The notes beneath the pieces were generated by a model. It was given only the letters and a program-made list of their open reading frames with translations. It was not told the DNA's origin and did not search any database. Source: CAZBAF01 sp964490245 (lineage in GTDB: Bacteria > Patescibacteriota > Saccharimonadia > Saccharimonadales > JACDBH01). Taken from it: a stretch of 64,000 nt of DNA. Below, one piece after another: positions 26,641 through 35,607 of the stretch. A program made the translations under genes and the position numbers. Every line of letters starts with the position of its first letter. Position 1 is the stretch's first letter. The stretch is taken from assembly GCA_964490245.1 (NCBI GenBank), contig CAZBAF010000004.1:1-64000 (forward strand), read 5' to 3'.

Positions 26641-27214
26641 TGATGACTAAGAAGTGATTAGTTATTAGTGTTTAGTGATTATAAGCCAGAAGTTAGAAGT
26701 GAGTTATTTAGTAGATGGTAGTTAGTAGATAGTAGTTGGTAAAGGCGGCGTTAGCCGCCATTTAAAACAGCGCCCTTTAGGGCTTCTGCTGTATCTGGGC
26801 ATCGGCTTTTGCCCTGAGCGGATGTGCCAAACAGACAACGGCCAAAGGCGGCCAGGTGTTAAGCAATCCCATCCCAAGTAGCAAGGGATTGTGCGTTCTG
26901 GCCGCGCCGTTGTCTGGTTTGGCAACAGACGCATCAAGGCGAAAACGTAAGCCCGAGCTTCTTTGCATACTTTCCTCCACCCCACGAAACGGGTTTCGTG
27001 GGGGCCCCGGTTGTCGGTACAAGAAAGTATGGCGGCCGAAACCCTGAAAGGGTTTGCCGAAAATTCTTTATTAAACAAAAAAGACGGGGTTAAGACCCCC
27101 GCAGGGCTTTACCGAAACAACTTTGAAATCCAAAAATAAAACATTCTCACTCTTAGCTGTAAAAAATTTAAAAATTAGTTCTTAATCCAAGACAAGTCAT
27201 GCCCATTAAAAAAC
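26641..27214. repeat. Modular intergenic repeat, copy 4, type I core hairpin
   Basis: This lies beyond the end of the sortase gene. It opens with GATTAGTTATTAGTG units and AGTAGATAGTAGTTGG, then the small hairpins GGCGGCGTTAGCCGCC and GCCCTTTAGGGC. The nested type I hairpin has outer arms 26827-26842 and 26906-26922. A CCCCACGAAACGGGTTTCGTGGGG hairpin (about 26981-27004) and CCCTGAAAGGG follow. It contains no believable gene. Confidence 0.8.
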
Positions 27215-28432
27215 TTAAAAAACCCAGTTCCACATCCGTGACCACAAGGACGGTGCGTTGCCCGCCAGAATCTCGGCACTTTGTTCGGTCTTTATGGCTG
27301 TGCTTTCTTTATTCTGGTTGGGGTCAGGACTTATCTGCTCGCCCCATATAACCAGGCGGTTAACGTTGGTGCCGGGCGGGTCGCAGGTCACTAGAATCAT
27401 GGTACTGGTTTTGCCTGGCACGTCATCAAGTACGCTGATATCGGTCGGCGGCACGATCTTGGTGTCAAAGATCCGGTACAGATAGCGCACGCCGTCTTTT
27501 TCTATGTAGAAGGTGTCGCCCAGCTCGAGCCGGTTTAAGAGCGCAAAGGCAAATTTGTATTTGCCTCGGTTAAGAATGTTGCTGCTGGAGTGGCCAAAGA
27601 TGGCGCCGTTACCCTTTTCGCCCGGCTGGGAGGTGATGGGATAGTGCACGACACCGCGCTCGAGGCCCGCCTGGATATCCGCCTCTTCAATACTGGTGAC
27701 ATCATAGACAACCGGCGCGTCGACGTTGATTTTAGGGATGATAACGCGCGGGTCAGGGCCGACGGCTGCCGTGCCGTCCAGGATTAGCGGTGTGGCGCTG
27801 ACGTCGCGGCTGGGGGTGATAAACGGCGCAATAATACGCTCATTAAAGAAGCCGAACAACAGCAACAGCATCATAAAACAGCCGGCTGCCAAGCCAAATG
27901 CCAATGACTTGAGGTGTTGTTTGCGGCTGAGCTTGCCGCGGCCCTGGACGCGTTTAACGATTTGCTGCTTGGCGTCGGCGATGGTGTGTGCGCTGGCTTT
28001 TTTGGCGGCCGTTTTTGGCCGGAAGGTGCGCGCACCGGGGACGGGCTCGGTCTCGTCAACAAAAGTGCCGGTCACGGTTGCGGATGATTTTGCCGATGAC
28101 TGCCGGCTGCCCGGGGTTTGCGCGGCGTAGAATTCCTCCCAGACCTCGTGCTTTTCGCGGTCCGGCAGCGCTTTGTAGTAATCGTGCCATTCAATCTGAA
28201 TCTGGGCGAACGGTTTGCCGCTGGCAGCCAGATCGGCCATAAACTTCTGGTGCTTACTGCGTGACTTGGCCGGCTCCTGCACGCTTTCTATGGCCTCGGT
28301 TACGACATCGGGCTCGCTGGCGTAGAGGCTGTCGAGCTTTTGACGTATCAGGTTTGCGGCCGCGTCACTACCGCCCGTCGGGTCGTCATCGGGCAGCTGC
28401 AATGATGGTTGTGAGGCAGGGTCCAGTTTCAT
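27215..28432 (-). CDS. Sortase
   Basis: Membrane transpeptidase that links surface proteins to a cell-wall or pilin acceptor. A long charged cytoplasmic region (residues 1-210) and one membrane helix (about 212-235) precede the sortase fold. The catalytic His is in IFGHSSS, the Cys in LVTCDPPGT, and the Arg in NRLVIWGE. No LPxTG-type substrate is encoded in this window. The N-terminal cytoplasmic part is unusually long for a sortase. TATAAT (28446-28441) lies 8 bp before the ATG, so the mRNA is predicted to be leaderless. Confidence 0.9.
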   Translation of the reverse strand: MKLDPASQPSLQLPDDDPTGGSDAAANLIRQKLDSLYASEPDVVTEAIESVQEPAKSRSKHQKFMADLAASGKPFAQIQIEWHDYYKALPDREKHEVWEEFYAAQTPGSRQSSAKSSATVTGTFVDETEPVPGARTFRPKTAAKKASAHTIADAKQQIVKRVQGRGKLSRKQHLKSLAFGLAAGCFMMLLLLFGFFNERIIAPFITPSRDVSATPLILDGTAAVGPDPRVIIPKINVDAPVVYDVTSIEEADIQAGLERGVVHYPITSQPGEKGNGAIFGHSSSNILNRGKYKFAFALLNRLELGDTFYIEKDGVRYLYRIFDTKIVPPTDISVLDDVPGKTSTMILVTCDPPGTNVNRLVIWGEQISPDPNQNKESTAIKTEQSAEILAGNAPSLWSRMWNWVF

Positions 28433-28549
28433 CCTTGTTCATTATAGCAAGACATCGGGGTTGTTCCCTTCACTGGTATAGCGCGGTATAGTATAATCTA
28501 TCTGTTAATTACCGCGGCGGTCAGGCAGCGGACGTTATCAACAGGTGGA

Positions 28550-28634
28550 GCCGGAGTGGCGGAATTGGTATACGCGTACGACTCAAAATCGTATGTCTTC
28601 GGGCTTGAGGGTTCAAGTCCCTCCTCCGGCACCA
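28550..28634 (+). tRNA. tRNA-Leu (CAA)
   Basis: Acceptor GCCGGAG/CTCCGGC, a long variable arm typical of tRNA-Leu, anticodon stem TACGA/TCGTA with loop CTCAAAA (anticodon CAA), T-loop TTCAAGT, discriminator A and an encoded CCA at 28632-28634. Confidence 0.95.
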
Positions 28635-28703
28635 CGTATTGATAACAGAGCTATTTCATCCCTTTTCACCTCTTGCGCTGCTGCAGTCGAGTCGTGCAGA
28701 AAG

Positions 28704-28850
28704 AAGCTAAAGGTGCGCTATCGCATGGCGTCAAAGCGCGGTTTTTGCCCTGATGATATTTATGTGCGCGGTGTCGAGGTAAGCGACGCCGGAATCTTTG
28801 AGGGAGAAAGCGATCATCGCGGTGTTTGGGCGAAGATTGTGACTGGTTAG
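28704..28850 (+). pseudogene. C-terminal fragment resembling an endonuclease/exonuclease/phosphatase protein
   Basis: The last 49 codons before the stop at 28850 read like the end of an EEP-superfamily protein: a strand with DDIYVRGVEVSDAGIF, then SDHRGVWAKI, matching the catalytic SDH-x-P/V ending. The rest of the gene is missing and the fragment begins 70 bp after tRNA-Leu, so it looks like the remnant left by a deletion or an integration event at the tRNA. Confidence 0.45.
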
Positions 28851-28856
28851 ATCAGT

Positions 28857-29525
28857 CTAGATGACATGACGGGTGCCATTGGGGGCTTTTTGAGTGCGCA
28901 GTTCGCGCAGCAGACTGTTCCAAGCCATAGACAGAGTAGCTTCATCGCCGGCGCTGATTGCCTCATGCAGATCAGGGGTCCGCGCATCAGGGTCAAGAAG
29001 TAGGTTCTGGGGCGAAATGACGACAATATCTGCCGTGTACCTTTGAATATCCCCGGGCTTAAGCAATGACTTGGCCTGTATCTTGTGACGCCGATCATTT
29101 GTCCTGAAGATAAGGTCGACACCACGGTTCCTGCCGAACACACCGCCTGCATCCTCACTGTTGTGCGCCAGTCTGGCATAGCGCCCGAGGCCTTGCGAAG
29201 CAATACCCCACCATGTGACGGCATGGATGGCCACTTCTGTTTCGATACCGACTCTTTTGTCATCATGTCCGGAGTGCACATAGCCATCATTGAGAACCTC
29301 GGCGCTGATTTTTTGACAGCCTTCAAATACCGCCTGCGAATGTCTGCTTGGATCTTTATCGAGCAGGAGCGCTTCATATGCGTCGCTGGCCTCTAAAACA
29401 GCGTCATCGTAGGCGTCCCGCGGGCCGCCTGTCTCGCGCAGCTTATGCAGATGATGTATGCGTTCATCTCTACTGGAACCAGTAGCGAAAAACACCGCAG
29501 TAATAATATCGTGGCCAAACCTCAT
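28857..29525 (-). CDS. Hypothetical protein
   Basis: This 222-residue soluble protein has no family I recognise. A middle part with VEIAIHAVTWWG-like sequence and a C-terminal stretch (GVDLIFRTNDRRHKIQAKSL, ADIVVISPQNLL) has an acidic residue, then QAK, loosely like a restriction-type nuclease core. That idea is weak. TATAGT lies 7 bp before the ATG, predicting a leaderless mRNA. Confidence 0.65.
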   Translation of the reverse strand: MRFGHDIITAVFFATGSSRDERIHHLHKLRETGGPRDAYDDAVLEASDAYEALLLDKDPSRHSQAVFEGCQKISAEVLNDGYVHSGHDDKRVGIETEVAIHAVTWWGIASQGLGRYARLAHNSEDAGGVFGRNRGVDLIFRTNDRRHKIQAKSLLKPGDIQRYTADIVVISPQNLLLDPDARTPDLHEAISAGDEATLSMAWNSLLRELRTQKAPNGTRHVI

Positions 29526-29555
29526 AAGATTGACTATATTTTACAACCATTACAT

Positions 29556-30335
29556 CTATTGCGCAACACTGGTCGTAATGGCTTCAAAGGGTTTGGCTGG
29601 GTGTTGTAGCCAAAAAACCGCTGCTTTGGCGGCGGTTTTTACCTGCCACGCCGGACTGTCTTCGGGCAGCCGGGTGGTACTGACCCTGCCTTGACGGGCA
29701 ACGACAAGATTATTCTGTTCTTTTGTGACGATAATAAACGGATGCCGCTGCGTAAAGGTATGCAGGGCCTGCACCAGTAACAGCAGGCCCATGTCGAGCA
29801 GGAAGGGCTTGTCAAACTTCAGGGCGGTTCCCAGGCGTTGCAGTTGGGCCACGGTGACGACCAGACAGGTATGAGGGCGCGCTGCTGCCGGTGCGGGTTG
29901 GGCCAGCACGTACTCAACCGTATCGCCCGTAAGGGTCAGCAGGCCGTCATACTTTTGCATATAACCTTCCAGCAATATGGCGGTTTCGCTGTTGCGCCCT
30001 AGATCGCCCGCCAGCAGCACGCCGTCTGCCCACGCTGACTGGATTAAAAATTCGTTCAGGGCGTCGCGGCCAAAGCTGCCGCTGGGGCTGCTGGGCGCAA
30101 ACTCGTACGGACCCAATGGCCCCAGCGTTTTTTTAAGCGCATCCGGCAGCAGAGTCCGTACGGTGCCGGCGCCGGCCTGCTCTGCTGCCGCAAATGCCTC
30201 TCCGGGCGACGCAAAGCCGTGGGCACTGCCGCCGATTACCAGCAGCTTGCCGGCGTGCTGGCGGTTCTCGGGGCGGCTCCATAAAATATCTTCAAACAGC
30301 GGTGCGTCAGTTGTTTGCTTGAGCCAGTAGTCCAT
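29556..30335 (-). CDS. Divergent NAD(P)H-hydrate dehydratase-like (YjeF C-terminal) protein
   Basis: The early segment HAGKLLVIGGSAHGFASPGEAFAAAEQAGAGTVRTLLP, given here only for its pattern of GGS and GAG, fits the ribokinase-like NAD(P)HX dehydratase domain, which repairs damaged nicotinamide cofactors. At 259 residues it lacks the YjeF epimerase half. It also lacks a clear GDVLTG catalytic motif, so activity is doubtful. TACTCT lies 6 bp before the ATG. Confidence 0.6.
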   Translation of the reverse strand: MDYWLKQTTDAPLFEDILWSRPENRQHAGKLLVIGGSAHGFASPGEAFAAAEQAGAGTVRTLLPDALKKTLGPLGPYEFAPSSPSGSFGRDALNEFLIQSAWADGVLLAGDLGRNSETAILLEGYMQKYDGLLTLTGDTVEYVLAQPAPAAARPHTCLVVTVAQLQRLGTALKFDKPFLLDMGLLLLVQALHTFTQRHPFIIVTKEQNNLVVARQGRVSTTRLPEDSPAWQVKTAAKAAVFWLQHPAKPFEAITTSVAQ

Positions 30336-30426
30336 TTCTTTAGAGTACAGAGTTTATGGGACCGAGTACAGAACCTTAAAAAGGTTTCAGTATCCTTTCA
30401 GCTTGGCATGAGACTATACTAGAGCC

Positions 30427-31086
30427 ATGCGCGTGCTTGTTGTTGAAGACGAACCGAAGATCGCGCAGGCGATCAAGAAAGGCCTGGAGGCCGAAACATT
30501 CAGCGTCGACGTGGTGGAGGACGGTGACAGCGCGCTGAGCTATGGCCGCAGTCCCGAATATGACATCATTGTTCTTGATTGGATGTTACCAGGCAGTATT
30601 GATGGTCGTAAGGCATGCGAGACTTTACGACGCGAGGGTGTCAAAACGCCGATCCTGATGTTGACGGCGCGCGACGCCACCGAACACAAAGTCAAAGGGC
30701 TCAACAGTGGCGCTGATGACTATCTGGCCAAGCCCTTTGACTTTGATGAGCTGATTGCGCGGCTGTACGCCCTCCTACGTCGGCCGCGCAACCTACTCGG
30801 CGAGCAGATCACCGCTGGGGACATTGCGCTCAATCCGGTGACCAAAGAGGTGTTTTATAAAGACAGACCGGTGCAGCTGACGGCAAAAGAGTTTGCCCTG
30901 CTTGAGTACCTGATGCGCCACGCGGGCAACGTGGTCAGCAAAGACGATCTTATCGCGCATGTCTGGAGTGACGAGGATGACATCCTGCCTAATACCGTAG
31001 AGGTATACGTCGGCTACTTGCGCCGCAAACTGAGCCCTGAGGTGGTTCAGACAAAGCGTGGCTTTGGTTATACAATACAAGCATGA
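30427..31086 (+). CDS. OmpR/PhoB-family response regulator
   Basis: A receiver domain (VVEDEPK, phospho-Asp in IIVLDWMLPG, LTAR, K in YLAKPF) is joined to a winged-helix DNA-binding domain (about residues 125-219, with LTAKEFALLEYLMRH and VYVGYLRRKL). The ATG overlaps the expected transcription start from TATACT (30415-30420), predicting a leaderless mRNA. The kinase gene follows with a 4-bp overlap. Confidence 0.96.
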   Translation: MRVLVVEDEPKIAQAIKKGLEAETFSVDVVEDGDSALSYGRSPEYDIIVLDWMLPGSIDGRKACETLRREGVKTPILMLTARDATEHKVKGLNSGADDYLAKPFDFDELIARLYALLRRPRNLLGEQITAGDIALNPVTKEVFYKDRPVQLTAKEFALLEYLMRHAGNVVSKDDLIAHVWSDEDDILPNTVEVYVGYLRRKLSPEVVQTKRGFGYTIQA

Positions 31087-32108
31087 ATCTGCTCCAGAGA
31101 GGTCTCAATCTAACTGCATCGCCACGAGCGCGGCTGGCGCTGACATATCTGACCATTATTATGGTCCTGACGGTCAGTTTCAGCGCGGTGTTTTATCAGC
31201 AATCCATCAGTGAGGCGCGCGCCAATCTGCAGCGGCAGGAATCCAGGCTGCAGCAGTATCTGTACTTTACAACGCCCGAAGGCATCAGCAGCATTCAGGC
31301 GGCCGAGCTGAAGGCCTTTCGGCGTAATGTGCTGAAGCGGCTGGCGGCGCTGAATATCGGCATGCTGGTCTTAGGCGGGCTTGTCAGTTATCTGTTGGCC
31401 CGCCGCTCGTTGCAGCCGCTTGAGGAGGCGCTGGAGGCACAGGGCCGCTTTACCAGTGATGCGGCACATGAGCTGCGCACGCCGCTGACCGCCATGAAGA
31501 CCGAGATTGAAGTGGCTTTGCGTTCGGGCAGCATAACCAATAGTGAAGCGCGCCGGCTGCTGGCCAGCAATCTTGAGGAGATTGATAAGCTGCAGCTGCT
31601 GACTGCGGCGCTGCTGCGTCTGGCCCGGAGCGATACAACCGATACGTCAACACACAAACGGTACCGGCTTGCAGATATTTTGCAGGCTGCTGCAGAGCGT
31701 CTGGAGTCCCGGGCTGCTGAGCGTCATATCCGTATCGAGCTGCCCGCCACCCGCCTGCTGGTGCGCGGCGACAGTGATCAGCTGGTGGAGCTGTTTGTGC
31801 CGCTTATTGCCAACGCCATAAAGTACAGCCACGATAATTCGACTGTGTCCATTAAGGCGCGCCGGCGCGAAGGCCGGCTGTGTGTCGATGTGATCGACAC
31901 CGGTATTGGTATTGCCGAGGTTGATTTGCCTCATATCTTTGACCGGTTTTATCGGGCTGATCAGTCGCGGAACAAGTCCGGTGTGGAAGGCTACGGATTG
32001 GGCTTGTCGCTGGCTAAAGCCATCGCCGAAGCGCACGGCGGCCGGATTACGGTTAAAAGCCGGTACGGCAAAGGCTCGACCTTTCGGGTTATACTGCCGG
32101 GCGCATAA
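31083..32108 (+). CDS. Sensor histidine kinase
   Basis: Two membrane helices (about residues 17-38 and 86-106) enclose a short extracytoplasmic loop. HisKA follows with the phospho-His in DAAHELRTPLTAMK, then a HATPase domain (ANAIKYS, DTGIGI, GYGLGLSLAKAI). It is the partner of the OmpR-type regulator, coupled through an ATGA overlap (31083-31086). Confidence 0.95.
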   Translation: MNLLQRGLNLTASPRARLALTYLTIIMVLTVSFSAVFYQQSISEARANLQRQESRLQQYLYFTTPEGISSIQAAELKAFRRNVLKRLAALNIGMLVLGGLVSYLLARRSLQPLEEALEAQGRFTSDAAHELRTPLTAMKTEIEVALRSGSITNSEARRLLASNLEEIDKLQLLTAALLRLARSDTTDTSTHKRYRLADILQAAAERLESRAAERHIRIELPATRLLVRGDSDQLVELFVPLIANAIKYSHDNSTVSIKARRREGRLCVDVIDTGIGIAEVDLPHIFDRFYRADQSRNKSGVEGYGLGLSLAKAIAEAHGGRITVKSRYGKGSTFRVILPGA

Positions 32109-32167
32109 AATCCGCTGACGAACAGATTATTGATAATAACGCCTAAATATGTGATAATAACAACATT

Positions 32168-33436
32168 ATGACCGCACGATCTCCTCTGTCACCGGAACTT
32201 GCGCAGGGCGAACAGCTACTGTTTGAGAAAACTACTAATTTTATCCGCGTTACAGACGACGGCCAGTATCAATATGCAATGCTGAAAGCGCCTATCCCGC
32301 AGTTTTTGCAGGGGCTCATCAGCTGGAGTGATACCTCTCAGGATTTTCTGATGGTAGCTGCGGCTGATATGTATGATCGCAATATTATCGACATTGCCGG
32401 GGATGATATCGAGCATACCATTGACGCCCGCAGCCTAATGGTGCCGAAAGCGCTGGACCGCAAAGCCGGCGACGTACAGCATAGTACCCAGATCATGTTC
32501 GAGCTGGCAAACATCGCTTTTAAGGGCGTGCTGTTCAGGCCAAAGGGGCTGGATGTGCCGCGGGTTGACCGGCAGCTGTACGCATCTGACCTGCGTCATA
32601 ATCATTCCGGCGGCTGGCTCGTCGATGCTTTCAGATACCGGTTGAACGCACTGAAAAGGGTCGAGACAAAAAAGAACATCGGCAAAGCGGCCGCAGGCCG
32701 CCTGCGGGAGCTGGTACCCGGCGCGGGCGAGGACGGCTTTGTGCTAGAGGAAGCACACGTGCACGATTTTATACAGAGCGGCCGGGCAGCCACGAGGCCG
32801 CGGGCTGTTGAAGCTCTTGCCCCTGTTTTTATGGGGCGGTTTGCTGCCGGGTTGGTGCCGCTTTTAACCGCCGGCAGTGGCGAGGCCGAGTACTTGAGGC
32901 GGCGCTTTATTGATCGCGCCTACGAAGAGTTTCACGAGTCGGGAGCCAGTAAAAAAGTCGGCGAAGTACTGTTTCATAAAGAAATTGACGAGCGGGCAAA
33001 GAGGCACATTCTGGCTGGGGATGCGTATGGCGGCGGCCATCATCTGCCGCGACTGGATCCAAAATACTTCCGGGTGATCGGGCCTGTGGTCCAGATTGAC
33101 GGCGGGGTAACGGGCAGCAGTCAGCGAATCAGCGTGGCCCGTACGCAGCGCATGGATAAGGACGGCCGTACTGTGGATGACCGCGTACAGGTGTTTTTCC
33201 CGCATGAGTGGAGCGATGACGAAGTGCTGGATGCCGTATGTAATCCCAGCCGTCTTGTGCTGCACCGCGAGAAAGACGGTGTGATAGAGCAGTATATGCA
33301 TGCGCGCGGTATCGCAATGAAGCGCATTCTCGGCCTGCTTGCCGACAGTGATGACGGGCCGCTGATTACAGCCTACCCCGTCGCTCATGTGTCGGCTGAT
33401 CTGCAGAAGCAGCTGGGCGGCCGTCAGGCCAGCTAA
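32168..33436 (+). CDS. Protein with C-terminal EndoU-type nuclease domain
   Basis: The first 270 residues are unfamiliar and lack a signal peptide. The C-terminal 140 resemble bacterial EndoU RNase toxin domains: RHILAGDAYGGGHHLP with H280, H291 and H292, then VFFPHEWSDDEVLDAV, and the closing PLITAYPV. In polymorphic toxins EndoU cleaves RNA of rival or host cells. No immunity gene sits alongside; the next gene is convergent xthA, overlapping by 4 bp. GATAAT with an extended TGT lies about 9 bp before the ATG. The domain call is by eye. Confidence 0.6.
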   Translation: MTARSPLSPELAQGEQLLFEKTTNFIRVTDDGQYQYAMLKAPIPQFLQGLISWSDTSQDFLMVAAADMYDRNIIDIAGDDIEHTIDARSLMVPKALDRKAGDVQHSTQIMFELANIAFKGVLFRPKGLDVPRVDRQLYASDLRHNHSGGWLVDAFRYRLNALKRVETKKNIGKAAAGRLRELVPGAGEDGFVLEEAHVHDFIQSGRAATRPRAVEALAPVFMGRFAAGLVPLLTAGSGEAEYLRRRFIDRAYEEFHESGASKKVGEVLFHKEIDERAKRHILAGDAYGGGHHLPRLDPKYFRVIGPVVQIDGGVTGSSQRISVARTQRMDKDGRTVDDRVQVFFPHEWSDDEVLDAVCNPSRLVLHREKDGVIEQYMHARGIAMKRILGLLADSDDGPLITAYPVAHVSADLQKQLGGRQAS

Positions 33437-34227
33437 GCCAGTTCAATGCTGACCGGGCAGTGATCCGAGCCCATTTGATCGGGGTGGATTTCGGCCGATT
33501 TCACTTGATCTTTCAAAGTTTCTGAAACAAGAAAATAATCGATACGCCAGCCGACGTTGCGTTCGCGGCTTTTGGCAAAATGACTCCACCAGGTGTAGTA
33601 ACCGTTTCCCTGCTTGAACATGCGGAAGGTGTCAACAAAGCCCGCCGCCAGCCAGTTGTCAAAGCCCTGGCGCTCTTCCATCGTAAAGCCCTTTTTGCCC
33701 TCGTTTGGCTTGGGGTTGGCCAGGTCGTCCTCGGTGTGCGCCACATTCATGTCACCGCAGTAAATGACCGGCTTTTTCTTTTGCAGCTCGGCGCAGTAGG
33801 TCAGAATGGCTTTGTCCCATTGCTGGCGCAGCGGGATGCGGGTCAGGTCGTCTTTGGCATTTGGCGTGTAGGCGGTGACGACATAAAAATCCTCATATTC
33901 GGCAGCAATGACCCTGCCCTCGTCGTTGCTGTGGCCATAGCCGTCCGCCACCAGCCCGTTGGCCTGCACAAACTCCTCAGGGATATCGTTGATAATAGCC
34001 AGCGGCTTGATCTTGGTAAAGATTGCCGTGCCGCTGTAGCCCTTTTTGGCTTTGGATGAGTTCCAGTATTCCTCGTACTGCGGCAGGTCAATCTCGGCCT
34101 GCCCCTGTTCTGCCTTTGTCTCCTGCAAGCACAGGATATCCGGGTCGTGCCTGGCTATAAATTTTTGAAACTCACCTTTTCTGACGACGGCCCGTATGCC
34201 GTTGACGTTCCATGAGAATAGCTTCAT
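33433..34227 (-). CDS. xthA: Exodeoxyribonuclease III
   Basis: AP endonuclease/3' exonuclease for base-excision repair. Motifs in order: SWNVNGIRA, LQETKAEQ, YSGTAIF, GDMNVAH, WRIDYFLVS and SDHCPVSI. I chose the ATG at 34227 (264 residues) because the domain starts there and TACAAT (34240-34235) ends 7 bp upstream, making the mRNA leaderless. An in-frame start at 34305 would add 26 residues without similarity. Confidence 0.95.
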   Translation of the reverse strand: MKLFSWNVNGIRAVVRKGEFQKFIARHDPDILCLQETKAEQGQAEIDLPQYEEYWNSSKAKKGYSGTAIFTKIKPLAIINDIPEEFVQANGLVADGYGHSNDEGRVIAAEYEDFYVVTAYTPNAKDDLTRIPLRQQWDKAILTYCAELQKKKPVIYCGDMNVAHTEDDLANPKPNEGKKGFTMEERQGFDNWLAAGFVDTFRMFKQGNGYYTWWSHFAKSRERNVGWRIDYFLVSETLKDQVKSAEIHPDQMGSDHCPVSIELA

Positions 34228-34324
34228 ACGCTGTATTGTATCGGAATCCTGATGTTTATTGCCAGCTTCGCCGTTTTTGGTGGTAAATTGTCGAAAACTT
34301 CTCATGCTGATAGACTAAAGTTCA

Positions 34325-35029
34325 ATGGCTTACAAACGAGTACTCTTAAAGCTGTCCGGCGAACAGCTGGCCGGCCGCGAAGGCGGCATTGACCCTGACT
34401 TTGTTGCCTGGCTGGCCAATGAAATCAAAAAAGCTACCGAAACAGGGGTCGAAATGGCAATTGTGGTGGGCGGCGGCAACTTTTTGCGCGGCGCAACCAT
34501 TGCCGGCGAGGGGCTGGAACGCGCCACTGCCGACTACATGGGTATGCTGGCTACGGTCATGAACGGCTTGGCATTGATGGACATGCTGGAGCACCACCAC
34601 CAACCTGCCCGCCTGCAGACCAGCATTCAGATTAACCAGGTGGCCGAGCCGTTTATTCGCCGCCGGGCCATCCGCCACCTTGAGAAAAAACGGGTGGTGA
34701 TTGTGGCCGGGGGCTTGGGTAAACCCTATCTCACAACCGATACGGCAGCGGCCTCGGTCGCGCTTGAGCTGGACTGTGACATTATTCTTAAAGCCACAAA
34801 AGTTGACGGTATTTATGACAAAGACCCGGCCAAGTACTCTGATGCGCGCAAGTTTGACCGGCTCAAATATCAGGAGGCGGTCGAAAACCCCGCTATCGGC
34901 GTGATGGACAAGGCCGCTCTGGGTCTGGCTATGGAGCAAGGCATTCCCCTGCTGGTGTTTGACCTTCATCAGGACGACAATATCCTGCGTGCTGTCTCCG
35001 GTGGGCCAATTGGCACCCGGGTCGAGTAA
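34325..35029 (+). CDS. pyrH: Uridylate kinase
   Basis: Phosphorylates UMP to UDP. It is an amino-acid-kinase fold protein with RVLLKLSGEQLAG, IVVGGGNFLRG, YMGMLATVMNGLAL, TDTAAASVALEL and KVDGIYDKDP. Its 234 residues are typical. TAGACT lies 8 bp before the ATG. Confidence 0.96.
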   Translation: MAYKRVLLKLSGEQLAGREGGIDPDFVAWLANEIKKATETGVEMAIVVGGGNFLRGATIAGEGLERATADYMGMLATVMNGLALMDMLEHHHQPARLQTSIQINQVAEPFIRRRAIRHLEKKRVVIVAGGLGKPYLTTDTAAASVALELDCDIILKATKVDGIYDKDPAKYSDARKFDRLKYQEAVENPAIGVMDKAALGLAMEQGIPLLVFDLHQDDNILRAVSGGPIGTRVE

Positions 35030-35053
35030 TCCGCTCTCCGGCAGAGCAGCATA

Positions 35054-35083
35054 TTGACAAGACTTGACAAAGTGTGCTATAAT
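35054..35083 (+). promoter_or_regulatory. Strong promoter for the 35098 gene pair
   Basis: TTGACA (35054-35059), an 18-bp spacer ending in GTGTGC, and TATAAT (35078-35083). Transcription would begin about 8 nt before the ATG at 35098. A second TTGACA inside the spacer is too close to serve as -35. Confidence 0.8.
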
Positions 35084-35097
35084 ATAGTTATAGACCC

Positions 35098-35598
35098 ATG
35101 AGAAATATTTCCGGCCTCTTTATGCAATCCGGCTATCGCCCTGGTTTGCTGCAGACTTATGAGACACGCGCCCCATTCGTAGGGGATGAGGTTCTGCTTG
35201 GATCTGGGGAAAGATATTATGATGTCCGTAAAGTTGGCACCGTCGCAACGGTTGGTATTACTATAAAGCAAAGTGCGCGTGAACCGGTTGTTCACTGCAG
35301 ATACTACCTTAGGGAGCCCGCCCGGGGGGTGATGGTTGCTGACACCAGCATACCGACACAACCGTTCAACACTATCTATTTGCACGCCACAGCTGGCCGT
35401 AATGTCCTGCTGTTTGGCTGGGCAGAGTCCGATGCGCCGGAGGCGCGTACGGTAACTATCCGACCGAATCTGAACGAATGGCAGTATAATGCGGCTGCCG
35501 ATGGACTTGGCGAAAGCACACTGGAAAAGCTGAACAGATTGACCGCGCGCAAAAGCTGTGGGGCTTTGCTGCAACCGCCACAGGCCGTAACCCCTTAA
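35098..35598 (+). CDS. Hypothetical protein
   Basis: This 166-residue protein belongs to no family I recognise. It has no signal peptide or membrane helix and appears beta-rich. It starts about 8 nt after the predicted transcription start and has no Shine-Dalgarno sequence. The next gene follows after 9 bp, so the two are likely cotranscribed. Confidence 0.65.
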   Translation: MRNISGLFMQSGYRPGLLQTYETRAPFVGDEVLLGSGERYYDVRKVGTVATVGITIKQSAREPVVHCRYYLREPARGVMVADTSIPTQPFNTIYLHATAGRNVLLFGWAESDAPEARTVTIRPNLNEWQYNAAADGLGESTLEKLNRLTARKSCGALLQPPQAVTP

Positions 35599-35607
35599 AG
35601 GGTATAT

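Noticed and set aside
26722..27078. Open frames of 80-118 codons inside the repeat regions, also at 22311-22637 and 45047-45346
   Set aside because: They recur only because the DNA repeats, run across hairpins, lack start signals, and would not give related proteins in the diverged copies.
28545..28850. A 101-codon protein starting at tRNA-Leu
   Set aside because: The first third is the tRNA itself; only the last 49 codons look protein-like and are reported as a gene fragment.
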